Assembly: GCA_965232595.1 (NCBI GenBank)
Contig: OZ246983.1
Coordinates: 1,240,001 to 1,304,000, forward strand
Reading direction: 5' to 3'
Source: SZUA-309 sp965232595
GTDB taxonomy: Bacteria; Pseudomonadota; Gammaproteobacteria; Pseudomonadales; Azotimanducaceae
Length of the DNA: 64,000 nt
Shown here: piece by piece, positions 41,504-50,155 of the stretch
Layout: each line of letters starts with the position of its first letter
How positions within the stretch are numbered: the first letter of the stretch is position 1
The notes under the pieces: model-generated
Told to the model about the DNA's origin: nothing
Seen by the model: only the letters and a program-made list of their open reading frames with translations
The model's database searches: none
Made by a program: the position numbers and the translations under genes

Positions 41504-42085
41504 TCAGAGCCGCCACTCGGAGATCACCAGACGCACCCGGGCATCCTCCCTGGTCGCCGTGACCCGCCGCGGCAGCTCGCGCTGGCCGGCTTCCGGGCCG
41601 GCGCCCAGGGGCACGCTCTGATAGCGCTCCAGAACCACCGCCCAGCCGAGCTGCTGGAAGCCCTGGACGCGGCCGTTTTCGTCTTCTGCCAGATCCGTGG
41701 CCGGGATCGTGCTGAGCGGCCCGCCCTGCACCCAGGCAGGCAGTACCTCCAGCGGCAGGCTCCAGCCCAGATGCGTCTGCATCACCCGCTCCGGATCGCC
41801 CTGGGCCAGGACCCCTTTGTCGGATGCGAGGCTGATTTCGCCATCTTTTTTGACTAATTTGACCCGACCCTGGCCCAGTGGGCCCCAGAGGTCGATCTCG
41901 AACCCTTCACCCATCTGGTGCCAGAGCAGGTTGGCGCTGAAGCTCTCGCCGGCTTCCCGGACCCCGACCTTGCCCGCCAGAACGAAGGTCTCCGGCGCCT
42001 CCGGCGGGCCGGGCAGCCCCGCGCAGCCCGCCAGGCCGAGGAGGACGATCGCCAACGCCCACATTTGCGGTTTCCTTCGCGACAC
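41504..42085 (-). CDS. lolB: Outer-membrane lipoprotein receptor LolB
   Basis: A 193-residue LolB, which takes lipoproteins from the periplasmic carrier LolA and inserts them into the outer membrane. The lipoprotein signal ends in LGLAGCAG (Cys21). The body matches the family: FVLAGKVGVREAGESFSANLLWHQMGEGFEIDLWGPLGQGRVKL, and a hydrophobic loop WSLPLEVLPAWVQG that carries the insertion function. It diverges from hemA across 120 bases, as in many gammaproteobacteria. The usual downstream gene ispE is missing, with only 142 bases to tRNA-Gln. Confidence 0.93.
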   Translation of the reverse strand: MSRRKPQMWALAIVLLGLAGCAGLPGPPEAPETFVLAGKVGVREAGESFSANLLWHQMGEGFEIDLWGPLGQGRVKLVKKDGEISLASDKGVLAQGDPERVMQTHLGWSLPLEVLPAWVQGGPLSTIPATDLAEDENGRVQGFQQLGWAVVLERYQSVPLGAGPEAGQRELPRRVTATREDARVRLVISEWRL

Positions 42086-42205
42086 TTTCGGGAAATACCT
42101 TTAGAAATAACGGGTTATACCAGAGAGCCTGCGCGCCACTTGCGCTAGAATGCGCAGTTGAAACCAGCAAGCGCCCGCGGGCAGCAACTTACGCACTAGA
42201 TTCAG

Positions 42206-43459
42206 ATGGCGATATTGGCATACGGCGTCAACTACCGCACGGCACCCGTGGAGTTCCGGGAGAAGATCGCCTTCCCGGAAGAAACACTGGGAGATGCGCT
42301 GCAGGCGGCCACCCGGGCCATTCCCAGCGTTTCCGAAGCCGCCATCATCTCCACCTGCAACCGGACCGAGCTCTACCTGGCCATGGACCCGAACCAGGAG
42401 CGCGGCGTGGTGGAGTGGCTAGCGGATGCCCGGGCCATTCAGCCGACCGAGCTGGAAGCCGTCGCCTACAGCCACTGGGACCAGGACGCCGCCCGGCACC
42501 TGATCCGCGTCGCCTCCGGGCTCGATTCCCAGGTGCTCGGCGAGCCGCAGATCATGGGTCAGGTGAAGACCGCCTACGATCTGGCGCGAACCGTTGGCAC
42601 CGTGGGGCCGGAGCTGTCACTGCTGTCCCAGGTCACTCTGTCCGCGGCCAAGCGGGTGCGCACCGATACCGACATCGGTCGCAACCCCGTCTCGGTGGCT
42701 TACGCAGCGGTGAGCATGGCGCAGCAGATCTTCACCGACCTGAAAGACACCAGGGCTTTGCTGCTTGGCGCTGGGGACACCATTCAGCGGGTGGCGGAGC
42801 ACCTGACGGAGTTCGGCGTAGCCGGCATGGCCATCGCCAACCGAACGCTGACCAATGCCGAAGCGCTGGCCGCCCGTTTCGATGCGCGGCCCATGCAGCT
42901 GACGGACGTGGCCGGTGCCCTCGCCGACTACGACATCGTCATCGCTTCCACCGGCAGCTCGCTGCCCGTGGTCGGCAAAGGAGCGCTGGAGGCGGCCATC
43001 AGGCAGCGACGGCACAAGCCCATCTTCGTGGTCGACATCGCCGTGCCGCGGGATGTGGAGCCGGAAGCCGCCGACCTGCCGGACGTGTACCTCTACACCA
43101 TCGACGACCTCACCGAGATCATCGAGGAAAACGTCCGCTCGCGCCGGGAAGCGGCCGAGAGCGCCGAGTCCATGGTTGCGGACGGCGCCGATCACTACCT
43201 GCGGGAGCGCCGCGCCCATCACGGCCAGGCGTTGCTGCGCGATTTCCGCGACAGCGCTCAGCGCATTCAGGAAACCGAGCTCGAGAAGGCGCTGAAGGAT
43301 CTGAACCGCGGCCAGGATCCGGCAGCGGTTCTGGAGCGCCTCAGCCGGGGCCTGACCAACAAGCTCATTCACCCGCCGACCACCGCTATCCGCAACGCCG
43401 CCGCGGACGGCCGGGCCGACCTGCTCGAATACCTGAAAACGCTCTATCACCTCGACTAA
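42206..43459 (+). CDS. hemA: Glutamyl-tRNA reductase
   Basis: A 417-residue glutamyl-tRNA reductase, the first enzyme of C5-pathway tetrapyrrole synthesis, converting glutamyl-tRNA to glutamate-1-semialdehyde. The catalytic cysteine is in IISTCNRTELY (near residue 50). SGLDSQVLGEPQIMGQVKTAYDLA and the NADPH-binding RALLLGAGDTIQRVAEHL follow, and the helical C-terminal dimer region ends EYLKTLYHLD. Length is normal. It is followed by prfA after nine bases and is the first gene of a hemA-prfA-prmC-moeB run, with the ATG at 42206. Confidence 0.97.
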   Translation: MAILAYGVNYRTAPVEFREKIAFPEETLGDALQAATRAIPSVSEAAIISTCNRTELYLAMDPNQERGVVEWLADARAIQPTELEAVAYSHWDQDAARHLIRVASGLDSQVLGEPQIMGQVKTAYDLARTVGTVGPELSLLSQVTLSAAKRVRTDTDIGRNPVSVAYAAVSMAQQIFTDLKDTRALLLGAGDTIQRVAEHLTEFGVAGMAIANRTLTNAEALAARFDARPMQLTDVAGALADYDIVIASTGSSLPVVGKGALEAAIRQRRHKPIFVVDIAVPRDVEPEAADLPDVYLYTIDDLTEIIEENVRSRREAAESAESMVADGADHYLRERRAHHGQALLRDFRDSAQRIQETELEKALKDLNRGQDPAAVLERLSRGLTNKLIHPPTTAIRNAAADGRADLLEYLKTLYHLD

Positions 43460-43468
43460 GGAAGCCCG

Positions 43469-44563
43469 TTGAGCCTATCCGATTCCATGACAGCGAAGCT
43501 GTCGGGTCTGACCGACCGTTATGACGAGGTCGCTGCCCTGCTGGCAGATCCGGAGGTGATGGGCAACCGGGATCAGTTCACCGCGCTGTCCAAGGAGTAC
43601 GCGGAGATCGAGCCCGTGATCGCCTGCTTCAGAAAGTACGAAGCGCAGAGCACCGAGCTGGAAGACGCCCGGGCGCTGGCCCAGGATGACGATCCGGAGA
43701 TGCGGGAGCTGGCCGAAGAAGACGTGAAGCGTCTGCTCGGCGAGGTGGATGAGACCGCGGCCGAGCTGCAGCTGCTGCTCCTGCCGAAAGATCCGAACGA
43801 CGGCGCCAACGTGTTCCTGGAAATTCGCGCCGGCACCGGCGGCGACGAGGCCGCCATCTTCTCCGGCGACCTGTTCCGCATGTACTCAAAGTTCGCGGAG
43901 AGCAAGCGCTGGCAGCTGGAGGTGTTGAACGCCCGGCCCGGCGAGCACGGCGGCTACAAGGAGATCATCTCGCGGATCTCCGGCCAGGACGTGTACTCCC
44001 AGCTGAAGTTCGAATCCGGCGCGCACCGGGTACAGCGGGTACCGGAAACCGAGACACAGGGTCGCATCCACACCAGCGCCTGCACCGTGGCGGTGATGCC
44101 GGAGGTGGACGAGATCGAAAGCATCGACATCGACAAGAAGGACATCAGGGAAGACACCTTCCGGGCTTCCGGCGCCGGCGGCCAGCACGTCAACAAAACC
44201 GATTCCGCCATCCGCCTCACCCACCTGCCGAGCGGCATCGTGGTGGAGTGCCAGGACGAGCGCAGCCAGCACAAGAACCGGGCTCGAGCCATGTCGCTGC
44301 TGAAGGCAAAGCTCCTGGACGTGGCGCAGGCCGAGCAGCAGGCAGAGCAGGCCGAGACGCGCAAATCGCTGGTGGGCTCAGGCGACCGCTCCGAGCGCAT
44401 CCGCACCTACAACTTCCCGCAGAGTCGGGTCACCGACCACCGGATCAACCTGACCCTATACAAGCTGGACGAGGTGATCGAGGGCGACCTGGATCAGGTG
44501 GTGCAGCCCCTGATCACGGAGAACCAGGCAGATTTGCTGCGCCATCTCGGGGACGATCAGTGA
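43469..44563 (+). CDS. prfA: Peptide chain release factor 1
   Basis: A 364-residue RF1 that terminates translation at UAA and UAG. The GGQ motif is in FRASGAGGQHVNKTDSAIRL; its glutamine is the target of the methyltransferase encoded by the next gene. The stop-codon recognition loop lies upstream of it in the region around GRIHTSACTVAVMPE. Start is a TTG at 43469 with AAGGAA six bases upstream; an ATG at 43487 would shorten the N-terminus below the family norm. The stop overlaps the prmC start as GTGA. Confidence 0.97.
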   Translation: MSLSDSMTAKLSGLTDRYDEVAALLADPEVMGNRDQFTALSKEYAEIEPVIACFRKYEAQSTELEDARALAQDDDPEMRELAEEDVKRLLGEVDETAAELQLLLLPKDPNDGANVFLEIRAGTGGDEAAIFSGDLFRMYSKFAESKRWQLEVLNARPGEHGGYKEIISRISGQDVYSQLKFESGAHRVQRVPETETQGRIHTSACTVAVMPEVDEIESIDIDKKDIREDTFRASGAGGQHVNKTDSAIRLTHLPSGIVVECQDERSQHKNRARAMSLLKAKLLDVAQAEQQAEQAETRKSLVGSGDRSERIRTYNFPQSRVTDHRINLTLYKLDEVIEGDLDQVVQPLITENQADLLRHLGDDQ

Positions 44564-45360
44564 ATCGAACCCTGGCCGGCTGGCTCGAGGGCCACGCCGG
44601 GCTGCCAGCCTCAGACCGGGACTTCCTGCTCAGCCATCGCCTCGGCATCAGCCGGGCAGCCCTGACCCTGGCCGCTGATCGGGAGATCGACGCCAACACC
44701 TGGACCGCTCTGGAAGCAGACGTTGCCCGGCTGGCAGCAGGCGAGCCTCTGGCGTACGTGCTCGGTGAGTGGAGCTTCTGGGACTTCGATCTGACCGTGT
44801 CCCCGGCCGTGCTGATACCGCGACCGGAAACCGAAACGCTGGTGGAAGCGGCCCTGGCCAGGGCCACGCCAGGCGCCCGGGTACTGGATCTGGGCACCGG
44901 CAGCGGCGCCATCGCCATCGCTCTAGCCCGGGCCCAGACGCTGGACGTAATGGCCGTGGACAGCAGCGAGGAAGCACTGAAGATCGCCCGGCAGAACGCG
45001 GAGCGGCTCCGCGTCGCCGTGCGCTTCGCGCAGAGCGACTGGTTTGCTCAGGTGCCCGGCCGGTTCGATCTCATCGTCGCCAACCCACCGTACGTCGCGG
45101 CAGCGGATCCGCACCTGCCGGCCCTGCGCTACGAGCCGGCAACCGCGCTGGTCAGCGGGCCGGAGGGGCTCGACGATCTGCAGCGCATCGTTGCCGGTGC
45201 CGGGCAGCACCTGAAGCCAGGCGGCTGGCTGCTGGTGGAGCACGGCTACGATCAGCAGGCAGCCGTGGCCGATCTCTTTGCTGCAGCCGGGTTCGAAGCG
45301 ATAGAGTGTCTGCAAGATCTCGGCGGCCAGCCCCGTGTGACCCTCGGCCGCCACAGCTGA
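44560..45360 (+). CDS. prmC: Release factor glutamine methyltransferase
   Basis: A 266-residue methyltransferase that methylates the GGQ glutamine of release factors with S-adenosylmethionine. The N-terminal helical domain precedes LIPRPETETLVEAAL, the SAM-binding VLDLGTGSGAIAIALA, and the substrate-glutamine motif FDLIVANPPYVA (NPPY). The start is a GTG overlapping the prfA stop, so its synthesis is coupled to that of its substrate. The C-terminus is normal. The next gene begins 14 bases later. Confidence 0.96.
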   Translation: MNRTLAGWLEGHAGLPASDRDFLLSHRLGISRAALTLAADREIDANTWTALEADVARLAAGEPLAYVLGEWSFWDFDLTVSPAVLIPRPETETLVEAALARATPGARVLDLGTGSGAIAIALARAQTLDVMAVDSSEEALKIARQNAERLRVAVRFAQSDWFAQVPGRFDLIVANPPYVAAADPHLPALRYEPATALVSGPEGLDDLQRIVAGAGQHLKPGGWLLVEHGYDQQAAVADLFAAAGFEAIECLQDLGGQPRVTLGRHS

Positions 45361-45374
45361 CCTGGACCCGAACC

Positions 45375-46130
45375 ATGGACCTGACCGACGAACAGCTACT
45401 CCGCTACAGCAGGCAGATCATGCTGCCGGACGTGGATATCGCCGGGCAGGGGAAGCTGCTCGAAGCCACCGTGCTGATCGTCGGCCTGGGCGGCCTCGGC
45501 TCGCCGGTGGCGCTGTACCTGGCCAGCGCCGGTGTCGGCCGGCTGATCCTCTGCGATCACGACGAGGTGGACCTCTCCAACCTGCAGCGGCAGGTGGTGC
45601 ACAACACCGCGGGCATCGGCCAGCTGAAAGTGGATTCCGCCGCAGCCACCCTCGCCGCCATCAATCCGGACGTCGCGCTGGAGACGATTCCAGCCAAGCT
45701 GCACGGTGAGGCGCTGACCCAGGCGGTGGCGCGGTCGACGGTGGTGGTGGATGCCACGGATAACTTCGACGTGCGCTTCGAGCTGAACCGGGCCTGCGTC
45801 GCCACCGGCGTGCCGCTGGTGTCCGGCGCGGCGATCCGCTGGGAGGGTCAGGTTGCCCTGTTCGATCCCAGAGATCCGGAGTCACCCTGCTATCGCTGCC
45901 TCTACGCCGAAGGTGACGACGGCGCGCTGAACTGCTCGGAAAACGGCGTGGTTGCACCGCTGGTCGGGGTGATCGGCACCTGCCAGGCCATGGAGACGAT
46001 CAAGCTGATCACCGGGGTCGGCGAGACCCTGACCGGCTTCGTGCTCTACTTCGATGGCAAGCGGATGGAGTGGCGGCGACTGAAGCTGCCGAAGGATCCG
46101 AACTGTCCCGTCTGCGCGAGCGCTAGCTGA
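45375..46130 (+). CDS. moeB: ThiF/MoeB/HesA family sulfur-carrier adenylyltransferase
   Basis: A 251-residue E1-like enzyme that adenylates the C-terminus of a small sulfur-carrier protein such as MoaD or ThiS. ATP-binding VLIVGLGGLGSPVALYLASAGVGRL, the DHDEVDLSNLQRQVVH segment and VVDATDNFDVRFELN are intact, and the zinc cysteines are in PCYRCLYAE and NCPVCASAS. No rhodanese domain is attached. MoeB and ThiF cannot be separated by sequence reading alone; position after prmC favours MoeB. It converges with lipB, with eight bases of overlap. Confidence 0.88.
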   Translation: MDLTDEQLLRYSRQIMLPDVDIAGQGKLLEATVLIVGLGGLGSPVALYLASAGVGRLILCDHDEVDLSNLQRQVVHNTAGIGQLKVDSAAATLAAINPDVALETIPAKLHGEALTQAVARSTVVVDATDNFDVRFELNRACVATGVPLVSGAAIRWEGQVALFDPRDPESPCYRCLYAEGDDGALNCSENGVVAPLVGVIGTCQAMETIKLITGVGETLTGFVLYFDGKRMEWRRLKLPKDPNCPVCASAS

Positions 46131-46755
46131 CGCCTTCGCGCAGGCTGATCCCGTAGACCTCACCCAGGCTCGCCAGCAGATCCCGGCGAACCGCGTCCAG
46201 ATCCCCTGGCCCACCGAGGTCCGCAATCTGGGTAACGGCCGTGTCCGTGAGCCCGCACGGGTTGATCCGGGAGAAGGGCTCCAGGTCCATGTTCACGTTC
46301 AGCGCCAGGCCGTGGTAAGAGCAACCGCGCCGGACCCGCAGTCCCAGCGAGCCGATCTTCGCCCCGTTCACGTAGACGCCGGGCGCGTCCGGCCGCGCCG
46401 CCGCTTCGATGCCGTAGCCGGCCAGCGTCCGGATCATGCTGTCCTCGATCCCGCTGACAAGGCCACGAACGGAAAGGCCAAGCCTGCGCAGGTCGAACAT
46501 CAGGTAGCCGACGATCTGGCCCGGGCCGTGATAGGTGACCTGACCCCCTCGATCCGACTGGACCACAGGAATGTCGCCCGGCATCAGCAGATGCTCTTCC
46601 TTACCGGCCTGGCCCTGGGTGAACACCGGGTCGTGCTCGGTCAGCCAGAGCTCGTCCAGGGTGTCCTTATCGCGCCCGTCGGTGAAAGCACGCATGTCGG
46701 CAAACACCGGCTCGTAAGCCGTGCGGCCGAGATCGCGGAGCAGCACCTCCGTCAT
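46123..46755 (-). CDS. lipB: Octanoyl-(acyl-carrier-protein)-protein N-octanoyltransferase
   Basis: A 210-residue LipB that transfers octanoate from ACP to lipoyl domains. The active-site region reads DRGGQVTYHGPGQIVGYLMFDL, with the conserved Lys in YVNGAKIGSLGLRVRRGCSYHGLALNVNMD (catalytic Cys in RRGCSYHG). Length is typical. Its ATG overlaps the stop of the DUF493 gene as TGATG. The lipA gene usually found next to lipB is not present; a convergent moeB occupies that place. Confidence 0.96.
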   Translation of the reverse strand: MTEVLLRDLGRTAYEPVFADMRAFTDGRDKDTLDELWLTEHDPVFTQGQAGKEEHLLMPGDIPVVQSDRGGQVTYHGPGQIVGYLMFDLRRLGLSVRGLVSGIEDSMIRTLAGYGIEAAARPDAPGVYVNGAKIGSLGLRVRRGCSYHGLALNVNMDLEPFSRINPCGLTDTAVTQIADLGGPGDLDAVRRDLLASLGEVYGISLREGVS

Positions 46756-47021
46756 CAGAGCACCAGCTTGACCAGCGGGTGTGCCATCAGCTCGGCATGC
46801 AGCGCCTGCAGCTGCGCCTCGGAGGTGGCCCGAATGGACAGGCGGAGAGAGACGTAGTTGCCCTTGCTGCTCGGCTGGCTCACCACTTGATCGGCCGAGA
46901 AGCCCTGGTCATGGTTCTGCACGATCGCGGCGATGTGCGCGAGAAACTCGTCACCAGCGCTGCCGATCACCTTGATCGGGTAATCGTCCACGGGGAACTC
47001 GATGACCGGCTTCTCTTCCAT
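46755..47021 (-). CDS. DUF493 (YbeD) family protein
   Basis: An 88-residue ferredoxin-like domain protein of the YbeD/DUF493 family (IEFPVDDYPIKVIGSAGDEFLAHIAAIVQNH, then a basic and hydrophobic C-terminal strand RLSIRATSEAQLQALHAELMAHPLVKLVL). It resembles an ACT-like regulatory domain. The genomic location between dacA and lipB is conserved across gammaproteobacteria, and its role is not established. It is translationally coupled to lipB (TGATG) and 13 bases from dacA. Confidence 0.93.
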   Translation of the reverse strand: MEEKPVIEFPVDDYPIKVIGSAGDEFLAHIAAIVQNHDQGFSADQVVSQPSSKGNYVSLRLSIRATSEAQLQALHAELMAHPLVKLVL

Positions 47022-47034
47022 CTTCCCGAGCCCG

Positions 47035-48258
47035 CTAGCCGTCGGATTCCGAGCTGAAGAAGTCGGCGAAGAACAGGCTCACCCAATCGGAGAGCCGGCT
47101 GAACACACCCGCTTCGGTGACGTCCGCCAGGGCAACCAGCGGCGCCCGATAGACCTCTTCGCCGTAGAGGTTGAGCACCAGCTCGCCGATTTCCGCGCCG
47201 GCCTCGATCGGCGCTTCCAGGGTCCGCGGCAGCACCAGCTCAGGCTCCAGGTCTTCGTACGAACCGCGCGGGATGGTGATGGAGACCGGCTCGGCGACGC
47301 CCATGGGCAGATCCTCGCTCTCGCCGTAGTAGATCCGGGAGGTTTTCAGCGGCACCTCGGCATCGTAGAGCTGCTGAGTTTCGAAGTAGCGGAACCCATA
47401 GGAGAGCAGCTTCTGGCTCTCGCGCATCCGGGCCTCTTCGCTTTCCGTCCCCATGACCACGGAGATCAGCCGCATGTTACCGCGCAGGGCCGAGGCAACC
47501 AGGCAGTAGCCGGCCGCTTCCGTGTGCCCTGTTTTGACGCCGTCGACGGTGCGGTCGCGCCAGAGCAGCCGGTTCCGGTTCGGCTGCTCGATGTCGTTGT
47601 AGGTGAACGAACGTTCCGAGTAGTAGGCGTAGTGCTCGGGGAAACGCCTGATCATATCAACGGTCAGCAGCGCCAGATCCCAGGCCGACGTCTGGTGCCC
47701 ATCAGCGGGCAGGCCGGTGGCGTTGGCGAACTGGCTGGCGTGCATCCCCAGCACCGCAGCCTGCTGGTTCATCATGCTGGCGAAAGCGTCCTCGCTGCCG
47801 GCAATGTGCTCGGCCACGGCGATGCTGGCGTCGTTGCCGGACTGGATGATGATGCCCTTGATCAGATCTTCCAGGGGCACCGTGGTGCCTTCGCGCACGA
47901 ACATCCGCGAGCCCGGCGCGCGCCAGGCTTTGACGCTGATCGGCACCTGATCCGTCAGGCTGATCCGCCCGGCCTCCAGCTCCATCGCTGCCAGGTAGGA
48001 AGTCATGATCTTGGTCAGGCTGGCCGGCGGCAGCGGCTCGTTGGCGTTGTGCTCGACCAGCACCTTGCCGGTATCCGCATCCATGAGCAGATAGCCGCTG
48101 GCCGCCACCTGCGGCGGCGGCGGGATGATGGGCTTGTTGGCTGCCTGCACCAGATCCGGTGCGAGCAGGGCTGCCAGCATGGCTGTCATCAGAACCACCG
48201 CTAAGCGGCGGGCAGGGGCAGCGAACGCCGGCATCGAGAATGCAATCAGCTTCTGCAT
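47035..48258 (-). CDS. dacA: D-alanyl-D-alanine carboxypeptidase (PBP5/6 family)
   Basis: A 407-residue penicillin-binding protein of the DacA/DacC class, trimming the terminal D-Ala from peptidoglycan stem peptides in the periplasm. After a signal peptide, the active-site Ser-Lys is in PPASLTKIMTSYL (SxxK), SGN is in IIIQSGNDASIAVAE, and KTG is in DGVKTGHTEAAGYCL. A C-terminal beta domain and an amphipathic helix (AGVFSRLSDWVSLFFADFF) anchor it to the inner membrane. It lies in the conserved rlpA-dacA-DUF493-lipB run. Confidence 0.95.
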   Translation of the reverse strand: MQKLIAFSMPAFAAPARRLAVVLMTAMLAALLAPDLVQAANKPIIPPPPQVAASGYLLMDADTGKVLVEHNANEPLPPASLTKIMTSYLAAMELEAGRISLTDQVPISVKAWRAPGSRMFVREGTTVPLEDLIKGIIIQSGNDASIAVAEHIAGSEDAFASMMNQQAAVLGMHASQFANATGLPADGHQTSAWDLALLTVDMIRRFPEHYAYYSERSFTYNDIEQPNRNRLLWRDRTVDGVKTGHTEAAGYCLVASALRGNMRLISVVMGTESEEARMRESQKLLSYGFRYFETQQLYDAEVPLKTSRIYYGESEDLPMGVAEPVSITIPRGSYEDLEPELVLPRTLEAPIEAGAEIGELVLNLYGEEVYRAPLVALADVTEAGVFSRLSDWVSLFFADFFSSESDG

Positions 48259-48318
48259 TGGGGGACCTCGATCCAGTTTCCGGGTCGGCGAAGTTTACAC
48301 CAACCCCGTGCCTGCCTT

Positions 48319-49089
48319 TCAGTGCGGCAGGATGAGGGCGGTGCCGTAGTCCGCATCGCGGATCACGGCCTTCAGGCGCTCAGCCTCGGTGCGGCCGCGC
48401 ACCGGCCCGAGACGAACCCGGTACAGCGATTCGCCGGACACCTTGACCACAAAGGTGGGCTTGCCGGTGAGATCCTTGAGCGCTGCTTTCAGGGTGTCGG
48501 CCCGGTTCAGATCCGAGAAGGCGCCGGCCTGCAGCACGAACTTCCTACCTGGCGCCAGCACCTCCACCCGCACCGGCGCGGTGCCGAGCGCCGCGTAGCC
48601 GAGCTTGACCGCGGCGGCGTAGGACAGGTCGATGATCCGATTGTCGTGAAACGGTCCGCGGTCGTTGATGCGGACGATGGTGGAGCGGCCGTTCTCCAGG
48701 TTCGTCACCCGCGCATAGGTCGGGATCGGCAGCGTCTTGTGCGCCGCGGTGAGCTCGTACATATCGAAGGGCTCGCCGGACGAGGTCAGGCGGCCATGGA
48801 ACTTGCGACCGTACCAGGAGGCGTTGCCGACCGCGTCGTAGCCGGCGGCAGTATCCATCACGTAGTAGGTCTTGCCGAACACGGTGTAGCTGCTCGGGTT
48901 CCCTCGTTTGGTCGGCCGCTCGTGCCGAACCTCCGGATCCGGCAGGTCGGCGAGGCCGGGCGGCACCACCAGCGGCGGCCCGTCCTGCTCCTGAGCCTTC
49001 TTTGCCGGCTTGCCGGGCTTGCTCGGGCTCGAGGAGCAACCGGCCAGCAGCAATCCGGCCAGCAGCCCGATGATCAAAGGGGCTCTCAT
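48319..49089 (-). CDS. rlpA: RlpA septal-ring lytic transglycosylase lipoprotein
   Basis: A 256-residue lipoprotein. Its signal ends LLLAGCSSS (Cys18). A double-psi beta-barrel follows a Pro-rich linker (VGNASWYGRKFHGRLTSSGEPFDMYELTAAHKTLP and TIVRINDRGPFHDNRIIDLSYAAA), and the C-terminal 75 residues form a SPOR domain (FVLQAGAFSDLNRADTLKAAL and YRVRLGPVRGRTEAERL), which binds denuded septal glycan. In Pseudomonas RlpA cleaves naked glycan strands. Its start overlaps the mltB stop by four bases (ATGA). Confidence 0.95.
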   Translation of the reverse strand: MRAPLIIGLLAGLLLAGCSSSPSKPGKPAKKAQEQDGPPLVVPPGLADLPDPEVRHERPTKRGNPSSYTVFGKTYYVMDTAAGYDAVGNASWYGRKFHGRLTSSGEPFDMYELTAAHKTLPIPTYARVTNLENGRSTIVRINDRGPFHDNRIIDLSYAAAVKLGYAALGTAPVRVEVLAPGRKFVLQAGAFSDLNRADTLKAALKDLTGKPTFVVKVSGESLYRVRLGPVRGRTEAERLKAVIRDADYGTALILPH

Positions 49090-50138
49090 TCGGCGTTTGC
49101 GCCCTCGCCGGTAGAGGCGTCCGCAAGCGCCGCGGTGCGGGCCGCAAGCACCGCCTGGCTGAGCTCGTAGACCGCCAGCGCGTAGAGCCGGCTGTGGTTG
49201 TAACGGGTGATCACGTAGAAGTTCTTGAACCCGAGCCAGTAATCCGCCGAGTCGGGCTGCATCATCCGGTACAGATTGGCGGCCAGCGCCGGGTCGAGCG
49301 CCTCGTTACCCGGATCCACTCCCGCCGCGACCAGCTCCCCCACCGTGCTCTTCAGCGACAGCGATTTGGTCGCCAGCGCCTCAGCAGCCGGGTCTACCAG
49401 GGTCACCTGCAGGGCCACCGGCTCGCCGGCCTGCCAGCCGTGCCGCTTGAAGTAGTTGGCAACGCTGCCGATGGCATCCGCCTCGTTGGCCCAGATGTCC
49501 CGCGCACCGTCCTCATCGAAGTCCACGGCGTAGGCCCGGTAGCTGGACGGGATGAACTGGCCATAACCCATGGCGCCTGCATAGGAACCGGTGAAGGACG
49601 CGGGATCCTCGCCCTCCTCTCTCGCCAGCAGCAGGTACTCGGTGAGCTCTTTGCGGAAGAAGCTGGACCGGGGCGGGTAGTCGAAGGCCAGGGTCATGAG
49701 GGCGTCGAGCACCCGGTAGCTGCCGGTGATTCGGCCGTAACGGGTCTCCACCCCGATGATGGCGACGACAACTTCAGGGGCCACCCCGTAGCGCGCCTCG
49801 GCGGCATCGAGGATGGCCTCGTTGGCCGCCCAGAACTCGACCCCCTGACTGATCCGCGGCTCCTTGACGAAGATCTGTCGGTACTCGTGCCACTCCAGGG
49901 TGCGCTCGGCCGGCCGGGCGATGGACTCCAGTATCCGCTCCTTCCGCTCGGCCTGGCTGAACAGGTCGAGCAGCGCCGCTTCCTCGAAGCCGTGCTCGCT
50001 GACAAGCTCATCCACGTACTCCTGGACGTCTGCCCGCTCCGAGTAGTCCGCGTGGGCGGACCCGTGCAGGGCCAGCGAGGTGAGGCCCAGCACGACGGCG
50101 ATCCTGGATGCAATGCTCATGAGCTTTCCTATCTCCAT
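49086..50138 (-). CDS. mltB: Lytic murein transglycosylase B family protein
   Basis: A 350-residue MltB/SltB-type enzyme cleaving peptidoglycan to 1,6-anhydro products. The catalytic Glu is in VAIIGVETRYGRITG, and AGAMGYGQFIPSSYRAYAVDFDEDGARDIW follows. The N-terminal HGSAHADYS suggests a cleaved signal peptide without a lipobox cysteine, so a soluble periplasmic (SltB-type) form is likely. It sits between rlpA and rodA in the conserved wall-growth cluster, with 17 bases to rodA. Confidence 0.93.
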   Translation of the reverse strand: MEIGKLMSIASRIAVVLGLTSLALHGSAHADYSERADVQEYVDELVSEHGFEEAALLDLFSQAERKERILESIARPAERTLEWHEYRQIFVKEPRISQGVEFWAANEAILDAAEARYGVAPEVVVAIIGVETRYGRITGSYRVLDALMTLAFDYPPRSSFFRKELTEYLLLAREEGEDPASFTGSYAGAMGYGQFIPSSYRAYAVDFDEDGARDIWANEADAIGSVANYFKRHGWQAGEPVALQVTLVDPAAEALATKSLSLKSTVGELVAAGVDPGNEALDPALAANLYRMMQPDSADYWLGFKNFYVITRYNHSRLYALAVYELSQAVLAARTAALADASTGEGANAE

Positions 50139-50155
50139 GACTCTGGTTGCGCGCT

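Noticed and set aside
42141..42156. TGCGC-TAGAAT-GCGCA dyad upstream of hemA as an operator with a -10 element
   Set aside because: The -10-like core has no acceptable -35 at the right spacing, and a 5-base stem is expected by chance in this composition.
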